Part shown: piece after piece, positions 34,205 through 43,317 of the stretch | How positions within the stretch are numbered: the stretch's first letter is position 1 | Layout of the letters: each line of letters opens with the position of its first letter | Origin: Marinomonas maritima | GTDB lineage: Bacteria; Pseudomonadota; Gammaproteobacteria; Pseudomonadales; Marinomonadaceae | Reading direction: 5' to 3' | Assembly: GCF_024435075.2 (NCBI RefSeq) | Contig: NZ_JAMZEG020000001.1 | Span: 1,116,001 to 1,180,000 of the forward strand | DNA: 64,000 bases | Made by a program: the position numbers and the translations under genes | The notes under the pieces: model-generated | The model's input: the letters and a program-made list of their open reading frames with translations, nothing else | What the model was told of the DNA's origin: nothing | The model's database searches: none

Positions 34205-35326
34205 ATGTCGAATTCTAAACAGGCGGTGCCAGAAACTCTGCCTTTATTGCGTGATCGTATTGATTCTATTGATTCGCAAATACAGCTGTTGATTAATGAA
34301 CGTGCAACTTGTGCGCAAAAGGTTGCTGACGTTAAGTTGGCTGAGCAAGGCGGTGATGTGGTTGTCTTTTATCGCCCTGAGCGCGAGGCTCAAGTTTTGC
34401 GTAGAGTGATGGAGCGTAATGAAGGGCCTTTAGGGAATGAAGAGATGGCGAAGATTTTTCGTCAAGTAATGTCTTCTTGTCTTGCGCTTGAGAAGCCAAT
34501 GCGCATTGCGTTTTTGGGGCCAGAAGGCACCTTTACGCAGCAGGCTGCTTTAAAACATTTTGGCAAATCGATCATTAGTGCTCCGATGGCGGCCATTGAC
34601 GAAGTGTTTCGTGAGGTTGAATCTGGTGCTGCGAATTATGGTGTCGTACCTGTTGAGAATTCAACGGAAGGTGTTGTTAATCATACTTTGGACAGCTTTC
34701 GTGATTCACGCTTAAAAATATGCGGTGAAGTCGAAGAGCGTATTCATCATCATCTTTTGGTTAGCCCAAATATTAACTCTGAAGATGTCACACATATTTA
34801 TTCTCATCAACAATCTTTGGCGCAATGTCGTGCTTGGTTAGATCGTTATTGGCCTCATGCAGAGCGTGTTGCAGTAAGTTCCAATGCGGAAGCGGCACGA
34901 CTTGTGGCAGACGCCGGTAGAAGCGGTCGTGCTATTGCTGCAATCGCTGGTGAGGTGGCTTGTGAGTTGTATGGTTTATCAAAGGTGTCGGCGAATATTG
35001 AAGACCGTCCAGATAATACAACGCGCTTTTTGATTGTTGGTAATCAAGATGTGCCTCCGAGTGGCAAAGATAAAACATCGCTGCTTATTAGTGCTAAAAA
35101 TGAACCCGGTGCTTTATATCGATTACTTGAAGCTTTTGAGCGCCATGGTGTTGATATGACGCGATTAGAGACTCGCCCTTCATTAATGAGTCGTTGGGGT
35201 TATATATTTTACATTGATTTTGTCGGTCATCATTTGGATCAAAAATGTTGTGCTGTGATTGATGAGCTTCGTGAGCGAGCATCGGAAGTGAAGGTGTTGG
35301 GTTCTTATCCTGTGGCTGTGCTTTAG
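34205..35326 (+). CDS. pheA: Bifunctional chorismate mutase / prephenate dehydratase
   Basis: The 373-residue P-protein has an AroQ-type chorismate mutase domain (residues about 12-95: RDRIDSIDSQIQLLINERA, FYRPEREAQVLRRV). The prephenate dehydratase domain follows (about 98-275: FLGPEGTFTQQAALKHFG, VPVENSTEGVVNHTLDSF, DNTTRFLIVG). The ACT domain (about 285-365: NEPGALYRLLEAFERHGVDM) has TRLETRPS in place of the usual ESRP motif. It makes phenylpyruvate and is probably inhibited by phenylalanine. Unlike in Pseudomonas, no hisC follows; the tyrA-aroA fusion starts 23 bases later. Confidence 0.96.
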   Translation: MSNSKQAVPETLPLLRDRIDSIDSQIQLLINERATCAQKVADVKLAEQGGDVVVFYRPEREAQVLRRVMERNEGPLGNEEMAKIFRQVMSSCLALEKPMRIAFLGPEGTFTQQAALKHFGKSIISAPMAAIDEVFREVESGAANYGVVPVENSTEGVVNHTLDSFRDSRLKICGEVEERIHHHLLVSPNINSEDVTHIYSHQQSLAQCRAWLDRYWPHAERVAVSSNAEAARLVADAGRSGRAIAAIAGEVACELYGLSKVSANIEDRPDNTTRFLIVGNQDVPPSGKDKTSLLISAKNEPGALYRLLEAFERHGVDMTRLETRPSLMSRWGYIFYIDFVGHHLDQKCCAVIDELRERASEVKVLGSYPVAVL

Positions 35327-35349
35327 TAATTCTATAAGAGTGTTGTGCT

Positions 35350-37596
35350 TTGACTGGTAAAAGTGATTTTCAGGCGTCTGTTAATGTGGTGCCGCAAGAA
35401 AAAAAGAAATTTGGTAATGTCATGATTATTGGTCTTGGCATGATAGGTGGGTCTTTTGCTAAAGCGTTAAAAGAACGAGGTTTGGCAACACTTTATGGTG
35501 TTGACCGTCGAGAAGGAGAGTTGGCGTTAGGTGTTTCTACTGGAGTCATTGATCATCCTGCTGAGTTGTCTGCAGCGTTCGTGTCTAAAATGGATATTAT
35601 TATTCTTGCCACGCCAGTGCGAGCCATGGAATCTGTTTTATTTGATATTAAGCCTTTTTTATCAAAGAATATTCTGGTTACTGATGTAGGGTCGACGAAA
35701 GGAAGTGTGGTTGATGCGGCTCGCCGAGTCTTCGCAGAAGTGCCTTCTAATTTTATCCCTAGTCATCCTATTGCTGGCGCAGAAAAAAGCGGCGTATTGG
35801 CATCTAATTCTTTGTTGTTCGAAAAACATATGGCCATTGTAACGCCTCTTCCAGATAGCAACCCTGTGTTGTTAGATCGCCTTCACCGTCTTTGGCGTGC
35901 TGTGGGAGCAGATGTTGTCAGCATGGATGTCGAGCATCATGACCATGTGTTGGCTTCATCTAGCCATTTGCCGCATCTACTTGCTTATACGTTGGTTGAT
36001 GCACTTGCTAATGGTGAGCGTAGTCAGGATGTATTCAAATTTGCAGCTGGTGGTTTTCGTGATTTCACGAGAATTGCGTCGAGTGATCCCGTTATGTGGC
36101 GAGATGTTTTTATGGCCAATAAAGACGCTACGTTGGCCACGTTGGATCATTTCACGGACCGACTTGCTGATATGCGTACTGCTATAGCGCAAGGTGACGG
36201 TGCGAGCATGTTTGGCGTTTTTACTCGGGCAAAGTCTGCTCGAGATCATTTTCTTCGTTTGTTAGAGCAACGTACAATTGGCTCAGTAAAAGAAGTTTGT
36301 CCGATATCTATTTCTGTTTTGCCTGCTTCTTCTATTAAAGGTGATATTTCTTTGTTGGGTGACAAGTCTTTGTCACATAAGGCCATTACTATAGCCGCAT
36401 TGTCGGTAGGTGTGAGTGAAATAAAGAATGCTGACCTGACTGGCGATGTGCGTATTACCATGCAGGCTTTTCGTGATATGGGCGTGGTGATCGAAGAGGT
36501 CACGGCAGATTACTTGCGAGTGTATGGTGTAGGTCTTCGTGGTTTGAAGGCCCCAATTGCCCCGATTAATGTTCATCAATCAAGAGATAGCTTGTATTTA
36601 TTGCTTCCCATCTTGGCGGGCCAGTCGTTTTCTGCATCTGTTGTGGCAGAAGGAAAATTACTCAATCGTTCGATGGGAGATTTATTTTCGCTAGTGCGTA
36701 AAATGGGCGGGGCCGTTGTGTCTGACGTGGCTGATTGCTTGCCTGTTAATCTGTCTCCAGGAGTGCCTTTGAATGTTTCTGTAGATTTGACTAGTGGTTC
36801 CGAGCGACTTAGGATGGCGGCTTTTTTGGCAGCGTTATATTCGCCTGTTGAAGGTTGCGTCACACCATTTTTGGCAGGTGTCTGTCATGATGAGGTGTTA
36901 CTAAAGCATTTTGGCGTGACTATATTAGATCACGGTGACGGCTTCAAAGTAACGGCACCTCTTCTGGCTGGTGCGGACATTGTATTGTCGGGTGATGAAT
37001 ATGAGGTGGCTTGGCTGGTTGTGCTGGCAAGCTTGTTACCAGGTTCAGAGTTAACAATAAAAAACGCGGGGCTAGACTCTGCCATGTTTGCATTTTTGTC
37101 ATTCTTTCAGTCGATTGGTGCTGATATTTCGATGCCTCCGCAAGATGAATTTGGGCTTTACGAAGGTGTACTTCATGCTGGTTTTTCGGAGTTAAAAGCA
37201 TTTTCTTTGACATCGGATCAGAGTTATCAGTTTAGAGATGAGTTGCCTTTGTTGTGTGTGGTGGCGGCTTACTCAGTAGGTGAGAGTTGTATGCAGGGCG
37301 TTGGCTCTTTGCCGTATCATTATGAAGATAGGGTGTTGGCTTTGGTGGATGCTCTAAGGCAAATGAAAATAGTCTGTCATTATGTAGACGGCGAGTTAGT
37401 GATTGAGGGTGGTCTGCCACAAGGTGGTGAGCTCGATTGTGCTGGTGATGATAGATTGGCGCTTGCCATGCTTGCGTTAGGCATGCGTAGTCAGTCAGTG
37501 ACAAAAATCAATGATTGTCAGAAATTATTAGAAGAATTTAATGAGTTAGAGAGTGTTGCTATGCAATTAGGTTTTCATTGTTTAGTGGCGCAATAG
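35350..37596 (+). CDS. tyrA: Prephenate dehydrogenase fused to a degenerate EPSP synthase (AroA) domain
   Basis: The 748-residue fusion starts with TTG. Residues about 22-300 are an intact TyrA: MIIGLGMIGGSFAKAL, SHPIAGAEKSGV, SSHLPHLLAYTLVDAL and AGGFRDFTRIASSDP. Residues about 318-748 follow the AroA fold from GDKSLSHKAITIAAL through AFRDMGVVIE, but most active-site motifs are lost. NSGTxMR is replaced by HQSRDSLY, SAQVKS by SGSERLR, GDISS by GDEYE, RVKESDR by PYHYEDR and GDHR by GDDR. The usual cluster position and full length show it was once the normal TyrA-AroA protein. TyrA activity is expected; EPSP synthase activity is doubtful, so a second aroA probably exists elsewhere. Confidence 0.9.
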   Translation: MTGKSDFQASVNVVPQEKKKFGNVMIIGLGMIGGSFAKALKERGLATLYGVDRREGELALGVSTGVIDHPAELSAAFVSKMDIIILATPVRAMESVLFDIKPFLSKNILVTDVGSTKGSVVDAARRVFAEVPSNFIPSHPIAGAEKSGVLASNSLLFEKHMAIVTPLPDSNPVLLDRLHRLWRAVGADVVSMDVEHHDHVLASSSHLPHLLAYTLVDALANGERSQDVFKFAAGGFRDFTRIASSDPVMWRDVFMANKDATLATLDHFTDRLADMRTAIAQGDGASMFGVFTRAKSARDHFLRLLEQRTIGSVKEVCPISISVLPASSIKGDISLLGDKSLSHKAITIAALSVGVSEIKNADLTGDVRITMQAFRDMGVVIEEVTADYLRVYGVGLRGLKAPIAPINVHQSRDSLYLLLPILAGQSFSASVVAEGKLLNRSMGDLFSLVRKMGGAVVSDVADCLPVNLSPGVPLNVSVDLTSGSERLRMAAFLAALYSPVEGCVTPFLAGVCHDEVLLKHFGVTILDHGDGFKVTAPLLAGADIVLSGDEYEVAWLVVLASLLPGSELTIKNAGLDSAMFAFLSFFQSIGADISMPPQDEFGLYEGVLHAGFSELKAFSLTSDQSYQFRDELPLLCVVAAYSVGESCMQGVGSLPYHYEDRVLALVDALRQMKIVCHYVDGELVIEGGLPQGGELDCAGDDRLALAMLALGMRSQSVTKINDCQKLLEEFNELESVAMQLGFHCLVAQ

Positions 37597-37615
37597 TTTT
37601 TTAAGAGGAATAGTT

Positions 37616-38299
37616 ATGATCAACCAAGGCCCGGTTATTACGATTGATGGTCCAAGTGGTGCTGGTAAAGGCACTGTAAGTCAATTGATCGCAGAAAAGC
37701 TGGGGTGGCACATACTGGATAGTGGTGCTTTATATCGACTGCTTGCTCTTGCTGTTTCACATCATGGAATGTCGGCGGACGATGTAGAGACTTTAAAAGT
37801 CTTAGCAGAGCATCTAGATATACAATTTAAACCTTCGGAAGAAGGTAAAGTTGAAATTATTCTAGAGGGCGAGACGGTTACTCAGGCTATTCGAACAGAA
37901 GAGGTTGGAAATAGCGCCTCTAAATTGGCGGCTATTCCTGAAGTTCGCGAAGGTTTGTTACTTCGTCAGCGGGCTTTTTCACAAACGCCTGGCTTGGTAG
38001 CGGATGGGCGAGATATGGGGACGGTGGTTTTTCCTTCTGCACAAATTAAAATATTTTTAACAGCGTCCGCCGAAGAGCGAGCGCAAAGGCGTTTGCAGCA
38101 ATTGCAGCAAAAAGGCGAAGCTGTTAATCTTAAGGAACTTGTTAAGTCGATTAAAGAGCGAGATGAGCGAGATGCGAATAGAGCCATTGCTCCTCTTGTG
38201 CCTGCAGCGGGCGCTTTAGTCATCGATAGTACAGATTTGACCATAGAGCAGGTTGTCGAGATGATTTTTGCGGAAACCGCAAAGGCAGGTCTTGTATAA
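37616..38299 (+). CDS. cmk: Cytidylate kinase
   Basis: The 227-residue P-loop kinase phosphorylates CMP and dCMP. It has ITIDGPSGAGKGTVSQLIA near residue 10, HILDSGALYRLLALA, DGRDMGTVVFP near 130 and the LID arginines in RDERDANR, with the ending ALVIDSTDLTIEQVVEMI. It lies 20 bases after the TyrA-AroA gene and before rpsA, the order conserved in most proteobacteria. Its ribosome site is AAGAGGA. Confidence 0.97.
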   Translation: MINQGPVITIDGPSGAGKGTVSQLIAEKLGWHILDSGALYRLLALAVSHHGMSADDVETLKVLAEHLDIQFKPSEEGKVEIILEGETVTQAIRTEEVGNSASKLAAIPEVREGLLLRQRAFSQTPGLVADGRDMGTVVFPSAQIKIFLTASAEERAQRRLQQLQQKGEAVNLKELVKSIKERDERDANRAIAPLVPAAGALVIDSTDLTIEQVVEMIFAETAKAGLV

Positions 38300-38309
38300 T
38301 CTGTTCTTT

Positions 38310-38463
38310 CTCGCGTCTAGAATGTGCTAGAATAGATCAAATGTTACTCAAGTCGATAGGGGGCCAGCAAACCTCTATTGCATCATCCAAAAAAACTGAC
38401 CCGCATTTGCTGGCAATGTGGATAAAGGTTTAGCCTAGCTAAGCCGATCATATAGGAAATACA
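38310..38463 (+). promoter_or_regulatory. rpsA promoter and structured 5' leader
   Basis: An extended -10 (TGCTAGAAT, hexamer TAGAAT at 38328-38333) precedes a leader of about 120 bases; the -35 is weak. The leader has a 9-bp inverted repeat GCCAGCAAA (38363-38371) / TTTGCTGGC (38406-38414). In E. coli, S1 represses its own mRNA through a structured leader, so the same is plausible here. Confidence 0.5.
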
Positions 38464-40146
38464 ATGACTCAAAGCTTCGCAGAACTGTTTGAAGAAAGCC
38501 TGTTAACCGTCGAAATGGCGCCAGGCTCAATTGTTACTGGTATCGTTGTTGATATCGACAGCGAATGGGTAACTGTTCATGCAGGTCTTAAATCTGAAGG
38601 CGTAATTCCTCGTTCTCAGTTTCTAACGGAAAGTGGTGAGTTCAGCTTAAACATCGGTGACGAAGTTAAAGTTGCTCTTGAAGCTGTTGAAGATGGTTTC
38701 GGTGAGACTAAATTGTCTCGTGAAAAAGCGAAACGTGCAGAGACTTGGTCTGTGCTAGAAAAAGCTTACGAAGAAAACGCCATTGTTCACGGTGTTATTA
38801 ACGGTAAAGTCAAAGGTGGCTTCACAGTTGATATCGCTAACATCCGTGCCTTCTTACCTGGTTCTTTGGTAGATGTTCGCCCAATCCGCGATACGTCTCA
38901 TCTGGAAGGTGTTGATCTAGAGTTCAAACTTATTAAGCTTGATCAAAAACGCAACAACGTTGTTGTATCTCGTCGTGCCGTTATGGAAGCGACAAACAGC
39001 GCTGAACGCGAAACATTACTTGCTTCTCTTGAAGAAGGTCAAGAAGTTAAAGGTATCGTTAAGAACCTTACTGACTACGGTGCTTTCGTTGATCTTGGTG
39101 GCGTTGATGGTCTTCTGCATATCACTGATATGGCTTGGAAGCGCATTAAACACCCAAGTGAAATCATTGCTGTTGGCGATGAGATCGACGTTAAAGTTCT
39201 TAAGTTCGACCGCGAGCGTAACCGCGTGTCTTTAGGTCTTAAGCAGCTTGGCGAAGATCCATGGGTAGCTATTAAAGCTCGTTACCCAGAGAACACTAAA
39301 GTAACGGCTAAAGTTACTAACTTGACTGACTACGGTTGCTTCGCTGAACTTGAAGAAGGCGTTGAAGGTCTAGTTCACGTTTCTGAAATGGATTGGACTA
39401 ACAAAAACATTCACCCATCTAAAGTTGTTCAGATTGGTGATGAAGTTGAAGTTATGGTTCTTGACATTGATGAAGAACGTCGTCGTATCTCTTTGGGTAT
39501 CAAACAGTGCACTATGAACCCATGGGAAGAGTTTGCTACTTCTTTCAATAAAGGCGACAAAATCTCTGGCGCAATCAAGTCTATTACTGACTTTGGTGTG
39601 TTCATTGGTCTTGACGGCGGCATTGATGGTCTTGTTCACCTATCTGACCTATCTTGGGACGAAACTGGTGAAGATGCAGTTCGTCAATACAAGAAAGGCG
39701 ATATGCTAGAAACAGTAGTATTGTCTATCGATGCTGAGCGCGAGCGTATTTCTTTGGGTGTTAAACAACTTGAAGAAGATCCGTTCCTTGCTTTCGTAGC
39801 AGAAAATGACAAAGGCACTATCGTTAACGGTACTGTCTCTGAAGTTGATGCGAAAGGTGCAGTCGTTGTTCTTGCTGAAGGCGTTGAAGCTACTTTGAAA
39901 GTATCTGAAATTAGCCGTGAGCGCGTTGAAGATGCAACAACTGCATTGAAAGAAGGCGATAAAGTAGAAGCTGCGATCATTAATGTTGACCGTAAAGCTC
40001 GCACTATTACTCTTTCTATCAAGCAGAAAAATGCAACTGAAGAAAAAGCAGCAATGAAGTCACACACAGAGAAGCAACAAGTTGAGGCTAATGGCCCTAC
40101 AACTATTGGTGATTTGATTAAAGCGCAACTAGAAAACCAAAACTAA
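38464..40146 (+). CDS. rpsA: 30S ribosomal protein S1
   Basis: The 560-residue protein consists of six S1 RNA-binding repeats. The first two bind the ribosome (PGSIVTGIVVDIDSEWVTVH; KGGFTVDIANIRAFLPGS). The next four carry the DYGAFVDLGGVDGLLHITDM type of motif: DYGCFAELEEGVEGLVHVSE, DFGVFIGLDGGIDGLVHLSD, then a divergent last repeat. Codon use is visibly more biased than in its neighbours, as for a highly expressed gene. ihfB, which often follows, is not here; a terminator follows instead. Confidence 0.98.
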   Translation: MTQSFAELFEESLLTVEMAPGSIVTGIVVDIDSEWVTVHAGLKSEGVIPRSQFLTESGEFSLNIGDEVKVALEAVEDGFGETKLSREKAKRAETWSVLEKAYEENAIVHGVINGKVKGGFTVDIANIRAFLPGSLVDVRPIRDTSHLEGVDLEFKLIKLDQKRNNVVVSRRAVMEATNSAERETLLASLEEGQEVKGIVKNLTDYGAFVDLGGVDGLLHITDMAWKRIKHPSEIIAVGDEIDVKVLKFDRERNRVSLGLKQLGEDPWVAIKARYPENTKVTAKVTNLTDYGCFAELEEGVEGLVHVSEMDWTNKNIHPSKVVQIGDEVEVMVLDIDEERRRISLGIKQCTMNPWEEFATSFNKGDKISGAIKSITDFGVFIGLDGGIDGLVHLSDLSWDETGEDAVRQYKKGDMLETVVLSIDAERERISLGVKQLEEDPFLAFVAENDKGTIVNGTVSEVDAKGAVVVLAEGVEATLKVSEISRERVEDATTALKEGDKVEAAIINVDRKARTITLSIKQKNATEEKAAMKSHTEKQQVEANGPTTIGDLIKAQLENQN

Positions 40147-40170
40147 GTTTTGATTTTTAGATGTTATTAA

Positions 40171-40198
40171 AAAGCGGGCCTAGGCCCGCTTTTTTTTA
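40171..40198 (+). terminator. Intrinsic terminator of rpsA
   Basis: AAAGCGGGCC and GGCCCGCTTT form a 10-bp stem with a very short turn, followed by eight or more T residues. It may also stop the opposing minus-strand transcript. Confidence 0.9.
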
Positions 40199-40280
40199 TT
40201 AAATTCTTTTGAATTTATTGACAACAAAACTATACATATAATATGTGGATAACCATGGGTATAGACCCAATGTATGTTTT

Positions 40281-40529
40281 TTAGCGTAAAGATTCTAAGA
40301 GTTTTTTAGTGTCTGTTTCATCCCAGTGTTCTTTTTCTAGTAGCTCTTTTAGTGCTTTGCTTTTTTGAGCATTATCAAGATTTTTTTGAAATTTGGCGTA
40401 ATGGAAGTCTTTTATTAGGCGTTCGTCGTATTCTGAACGATAAAGTGATGCTTTCTCTGTGCTCGCTGTGTCGCTTTGATCCATTGCATCTATTTTTTTG
40501 TAGGTGTTTAAGAGCTGTTTTTTATTCAT
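40281..40529 (-). CDS. Small helical protein of unknown function
   Basis: I do not recognise this 82-residue protein. It is highly charged, with many Lys, Glu and Asp residues and almost no hydrophobic core (QKNLDNAQKSKALKELLEKE). It is probably helical and cytosolic, with no signal peptide and no cysteine. It begins 12 bases after the trmO stop on the same strand and is likely cotranscribed with it. The ATG start and intact frame between rpsA and trmO support a real gene. Confidence 0.6.
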   Translation of the reverse strand: MNKKQLLNTYKKIDAMDQSDTASTEKASLYRSEYDERLIKDFHYAKFQKNLDNAQKSKALKELLEKEHWDETDTKKLLESLR

Positions 40530-40541
40530 ATCTTGTCCCTA

Positions 40542-41255
40542 TCACTCGTGCTCTATTCGAAGAATTTCAAAATGATCACTTCTTGCACACCATCTTACAT
40601 TGACGTCCCAAAGTTTGATTCCATGTTCTCTATCCACCTGATTAGATAGATAAGCGGGTCTCGGATCTTGTTCGATGATCTGCTTTATTAAAGTGCTAAT
40701 GTCTTTGTTGTGCAAGTTTTGATAGCTATCGCATTGATATTTGGCAATGTCAGAGAATCGCACGGATCTTGTTTGTGTCGGCTGAGGAGCAAACCCTCCT
40801 TTTGCGTCTGTAATATTATCTGCATAGGGTAAGTAGGGTTTTATATCTACAACAGGGGTTCCATCCAGTAGGTCGGCTCCATGCAGATCAATGAAGACTT
40901 TTTTCCCTTCTTGATATATGCGACCTATTTTAACGACAGACAGTCCTATCGGGTTAGGTCTGTGTGTGGCTCTTGTTGCAAAAACGCCCAGTTTTTTGTT
41001 TCCACCTAGGCGTGGTGGGCGCACTTTTGCCTTCCATCCTTCTTTTATACAGGCGTGGAATATGAAGTGAATCCAAATGTGTGAAAACTCATTTAATCCA
41101 TCCAGAGTGTCTAGTCGATTATAGGGAGGGATGAGTTCTAGTCGGGCAGTATCTCCATCTACTAGTCCCGGTTGTTTTGGAATGCCGAATTTTTCTTTGT
41201 AGCAAGAATGTATTATGCCGATTGTTGATAAAGAAAATGAGTTTGATGGCAACAC
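40542..41255 (-). CDS. trmO: tRNA (adenine(37)-N6)-methyltransferase TrmO
   Basis: The 237-residue protein has an N-terminal SAM-binding beta-barrel of the TsaA type: TIGIIHSCYKEKFGIPKQPG, DTLDGLNEFSHIWIHFIFH and FATRATHRPNPIGLSVVKI. A C-terminal lobe follows. TrmO methylates t6A37 of certain tRNAs using SAM. A GTG start preceded by AAAAGGA was chosen. It is divergent from proA and leads the small operon that includes the 82-residue protein. Confidence 0.9.
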   Translation of the reverse strand: MLPSNSFSLSTIGIIHSCYKEKFGIPKQPGLVDGDTARLELIPPYNRLDTLDGLNEFSHIWIHFIFHACIKEGWKAKVRPPRLGGNKKLGVFATRATHRPNPIGLSVVKIGRIYQEGKKVFIDLHGADLLDGTPVVDIKPYLPYADNITDAKGGFAPQPTQTRSVRFSDIAKYQCDSYQNLHNKDISTLIKQIIEQDPRPAYLSNQVDREHGIKLWDVNVRWCARSDHFEILRIEHE

Positions 41256-41388
41256 AGGATGGTCCTTTTCGTGAAAAACGGCACTAAATGAATAAAAATA
41301 TTGTGATAGTATACTGTCTTGTCAAATCGGATCGCGATCTATTTTGTGGTCTATTGTTTGTTCTTCTTACTTTTGTTAGAGATTAAAA

Positions 41389-42648
41389 ATGTCTTTAGAA
41401 TCTTATATGAATCAAATTGGTCAGCAGGCGCGGGCGGCTTCTCGTCTACTTGCTAAAGCGTCCACTCAGCAAAAAAACATGGCGTTGTTTGCTATGGCAA
41501 AGGCTTTGGAAGATGCACGACCTCGATTGATAGAAAAGAATCAAAAAGACATGGAAAATGGTCGAGCAAAAGGTCTTGATCCAGCGTTACTGGATCGATT
41601 GTTATTAGATGATGCTCGAATTGATGGCATGATCGAAGGGTTGAAGCAGGTGGCCTCTTTACCGGATCCTATCGGGGAAATATCCGGTATGGTCTTTTTG
41701 CCTTCCGGTATTCAGCGTGGGCAAATGCGTGTGCCTCTTGGTGTTATTGGGATTATTTATGAGTCTCGTCCCAACGTTACTATTGATGCGGCGAGCTTAT
41801 GTTTAAAGTCAGGTAATGCAACTATTCTGCGTGGTGGCTCTGAAGCTTTTTATTCGAATCAAGCCATCGCAGAGGCGGTAACAAAAGGCGTTGTTTTATC
41901 GGGTTTGCCTGAACATGCTGTTCAAGTGCTTAATACAACAGACAGAGAGGCGGTAGGCAAATTGATTACCATGCCAGAATTTGTTGATGTCATAGTGCCT
42001 CGTGGTGGTAAAGGATTAATTGAGCGGGTTAGTAAGGATGCTCGTGTGCCGGTGATTAAGCATTTAGATGGCAACTGTCATGTTTATATTGACGATGAAG
42101 CGGATTTGGAAAAAGCGTTTTTGATTGCGATGAATGCAAAAACACGCCGTTATGGCGTGTGCAATGCGATGGAATCTCTGCTTATTCATTCTGCCGTTGC
42201 AGAGAGTATTTTGCCTAAGTTGGTTGCAGCCTTCCAAGAAAAAGAGGTTGCGTTGGTCGGGTGTGATTCGGCTCGCGGCATTAGTGCTTTAATAGGTGTA
42301 GCGACAGAAGAAGATTGGTACACAGAATATTTAGCGCCGAAACTATCGATTAAAATTGTTGTCAATATGGAGGAGGCCATTGCTCATATTAACCAATATG
42401 GTTCACATCATACCGATGCCATTGTGTCGCAGAACTACTCAAAAACACGCGCGTTTATGACGGAGGTCGACTCATCATCTGTCATGGTGAATGCTTCAAC
42501 GTCATTTGCAGATGGTTTTGAATACGGCTTTGGTGCTGAAATTGGCATTTCGACGGACAAAATTCATGCCCGTGGCCCCGTTGGGTTGTTGGGTTTAACG
42601 AGCCAAAAGTACATAGTGCTTGGCGACGGCCATACTCGTGACAATTAA
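41389..42648 (+). CDS. proA: Gamma-glutamyl phosphate reductase
   Basis: The 419-residue NADPH-dependent enzyme of proline synthesis has GVIGIIYESRPNVTIDAASL, KSGNATILRGGSEAF, DVIVPRGGKGLIERV and the catalytic Cys in TRRYGVCNAMESLLIH near 257. The C-terminal EYGFGAEIGISTDKIHARGP is typical. proB is not adjacent. Its last codons overlap nadD, so it heads the long run to lipA, as in Pseudomonas. Confidence 0.97.
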   Translation: MSLESYMNQIGQQARAASRLLAKASTQQKNMALFAMAKALEDARPRLIEKNQKDMENGRAKGLDPALLDRLLLDDARIDGMIEGLKQVASLPDPIGEISGMVFLPSGIQRGQMRVPLGVIGIIYESRPNVTIDAASLCLKSGNATILRGGSEAFYSNQAIAEAVTKGVVLSGLPEHAVQVLNTTDREAVGKLITMPEFVDVIVPRGGKGLIERVSKDARVPVIKHLDGNCHVYIDDEADLEKAFLIAMNAKTRRYGVCNAMESLLIHSAVAESILPKLVAAFQEKEVALVGCDSARGISALIGVATEEDWYTEYLAPKLSIKIVVNMEEAIAHINQYGSHHTDAIVSQNYSKTRAFMTEVDSSSVMVNASTSFADGFEYGFGAEIGISTDKIHARGPVGLLGLTSQKYIVLGDGHTRDN

Positions 42649-43303
42649 AATAGATAAAGTTATTGGAAAGTTCGGTGTTGCTATTATGGGTGGGACATTT
42701 GACCCCATTCATAATGGTCATCTGCGAACAGCGGTAGAAGTACTGGATCGCTATCAGTATTCTGAGTTGAGATTGATCCCTTGCTTTCAACCTGTACATA
42801 AAGGTCGGCCGAGCGTTTCACCTCAGCAACGTTTAGAAATGGCGAAATTGGCGATATCGAGTGATTCTCGGTTAAGAGTGGATTCTCGTGAAATGGATCG
42901 AGAGGGGCCGAGTTATAGTGTGGACACATTGCGAGATATTCGTTCAGAGATTGGCCCTAATAAATCACTTATTATGGTGTTAGGGATGGACAGTTTCTTG
43001 TCCCTCCCAACATGGCAGAATTGGCAGAAATTGATTCAGTATTCGCATCTTCTTGTGGTTTCTCGACCTGGTTGGGAGCCTGATTTGATTTCTGAATTAA
43101 GTGCTTTTTGCGAAAACTATCGTGCCGCATCGTCGCATGAGTTACAATGCGCGCCCTCAGGGCGTGTCTGGTTCGAAACGCTTACTCCTTTGGGGATATC
43201 TTCTAGCATGATTAGAGCGCTGGCTTGTAAAAATGAATCGATTGCGTATCTATTGCCAGAGCCAGTCCAAAAATACATAGAACAACATCAATTATATCGA
43301 TAG
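42638..43303 (+). CDS. nadD: Nicotinate-nucleotide adenylyltransferase
   Basis: The enzyme forms nicotinate adenine dinucleotide in NAD synthesis. IMGGTFDPIHNGHLRTAVEV carries the nucleotidyltransferase HxGH motif. SYSVDTLRDIRSEIG, MVLGMDSFLSLPTWQNWQKL and ISSSMIRALACKNESIAYLL are typical of NadD. The start is uncertain: GTG at 42638 overlaps the proA end by 11 bases, and an ATG at 42686 would leave only one residue before GGTFDP. The GTG is preferred because most NadD proteins have a short leader before that motif. Confidence 0.93.
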   Translation: MTIKIDKVIGKFGVAIMGGTFDPIHNGHLRTAVEVLDRYQYSELRLIPCFQPVHKGRPSVSPQQRLEMAKLAISSDSRLRVDSREMDREGPSYSVDTLRDIRSEIGPNKSLIMVLGMDSFLSLPTWQNWQKLIQYSHLLVVSRPGWEPDLISELSAFCENYRAASSHELQCAPSGRVWFETLTPLGISSSMIRALACKNESIAYLLPEPVQKYIEQHQLYR

Positions 43304-43317
43304 GGTAACGTAATTAT

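Noticed and set aside
39684..40067. 127-residue minus-strand frame inside rpsA
   Set aside because: Shadow of a highly biased ribosomal-protein gene; Ser/Thr-rich with no motif.
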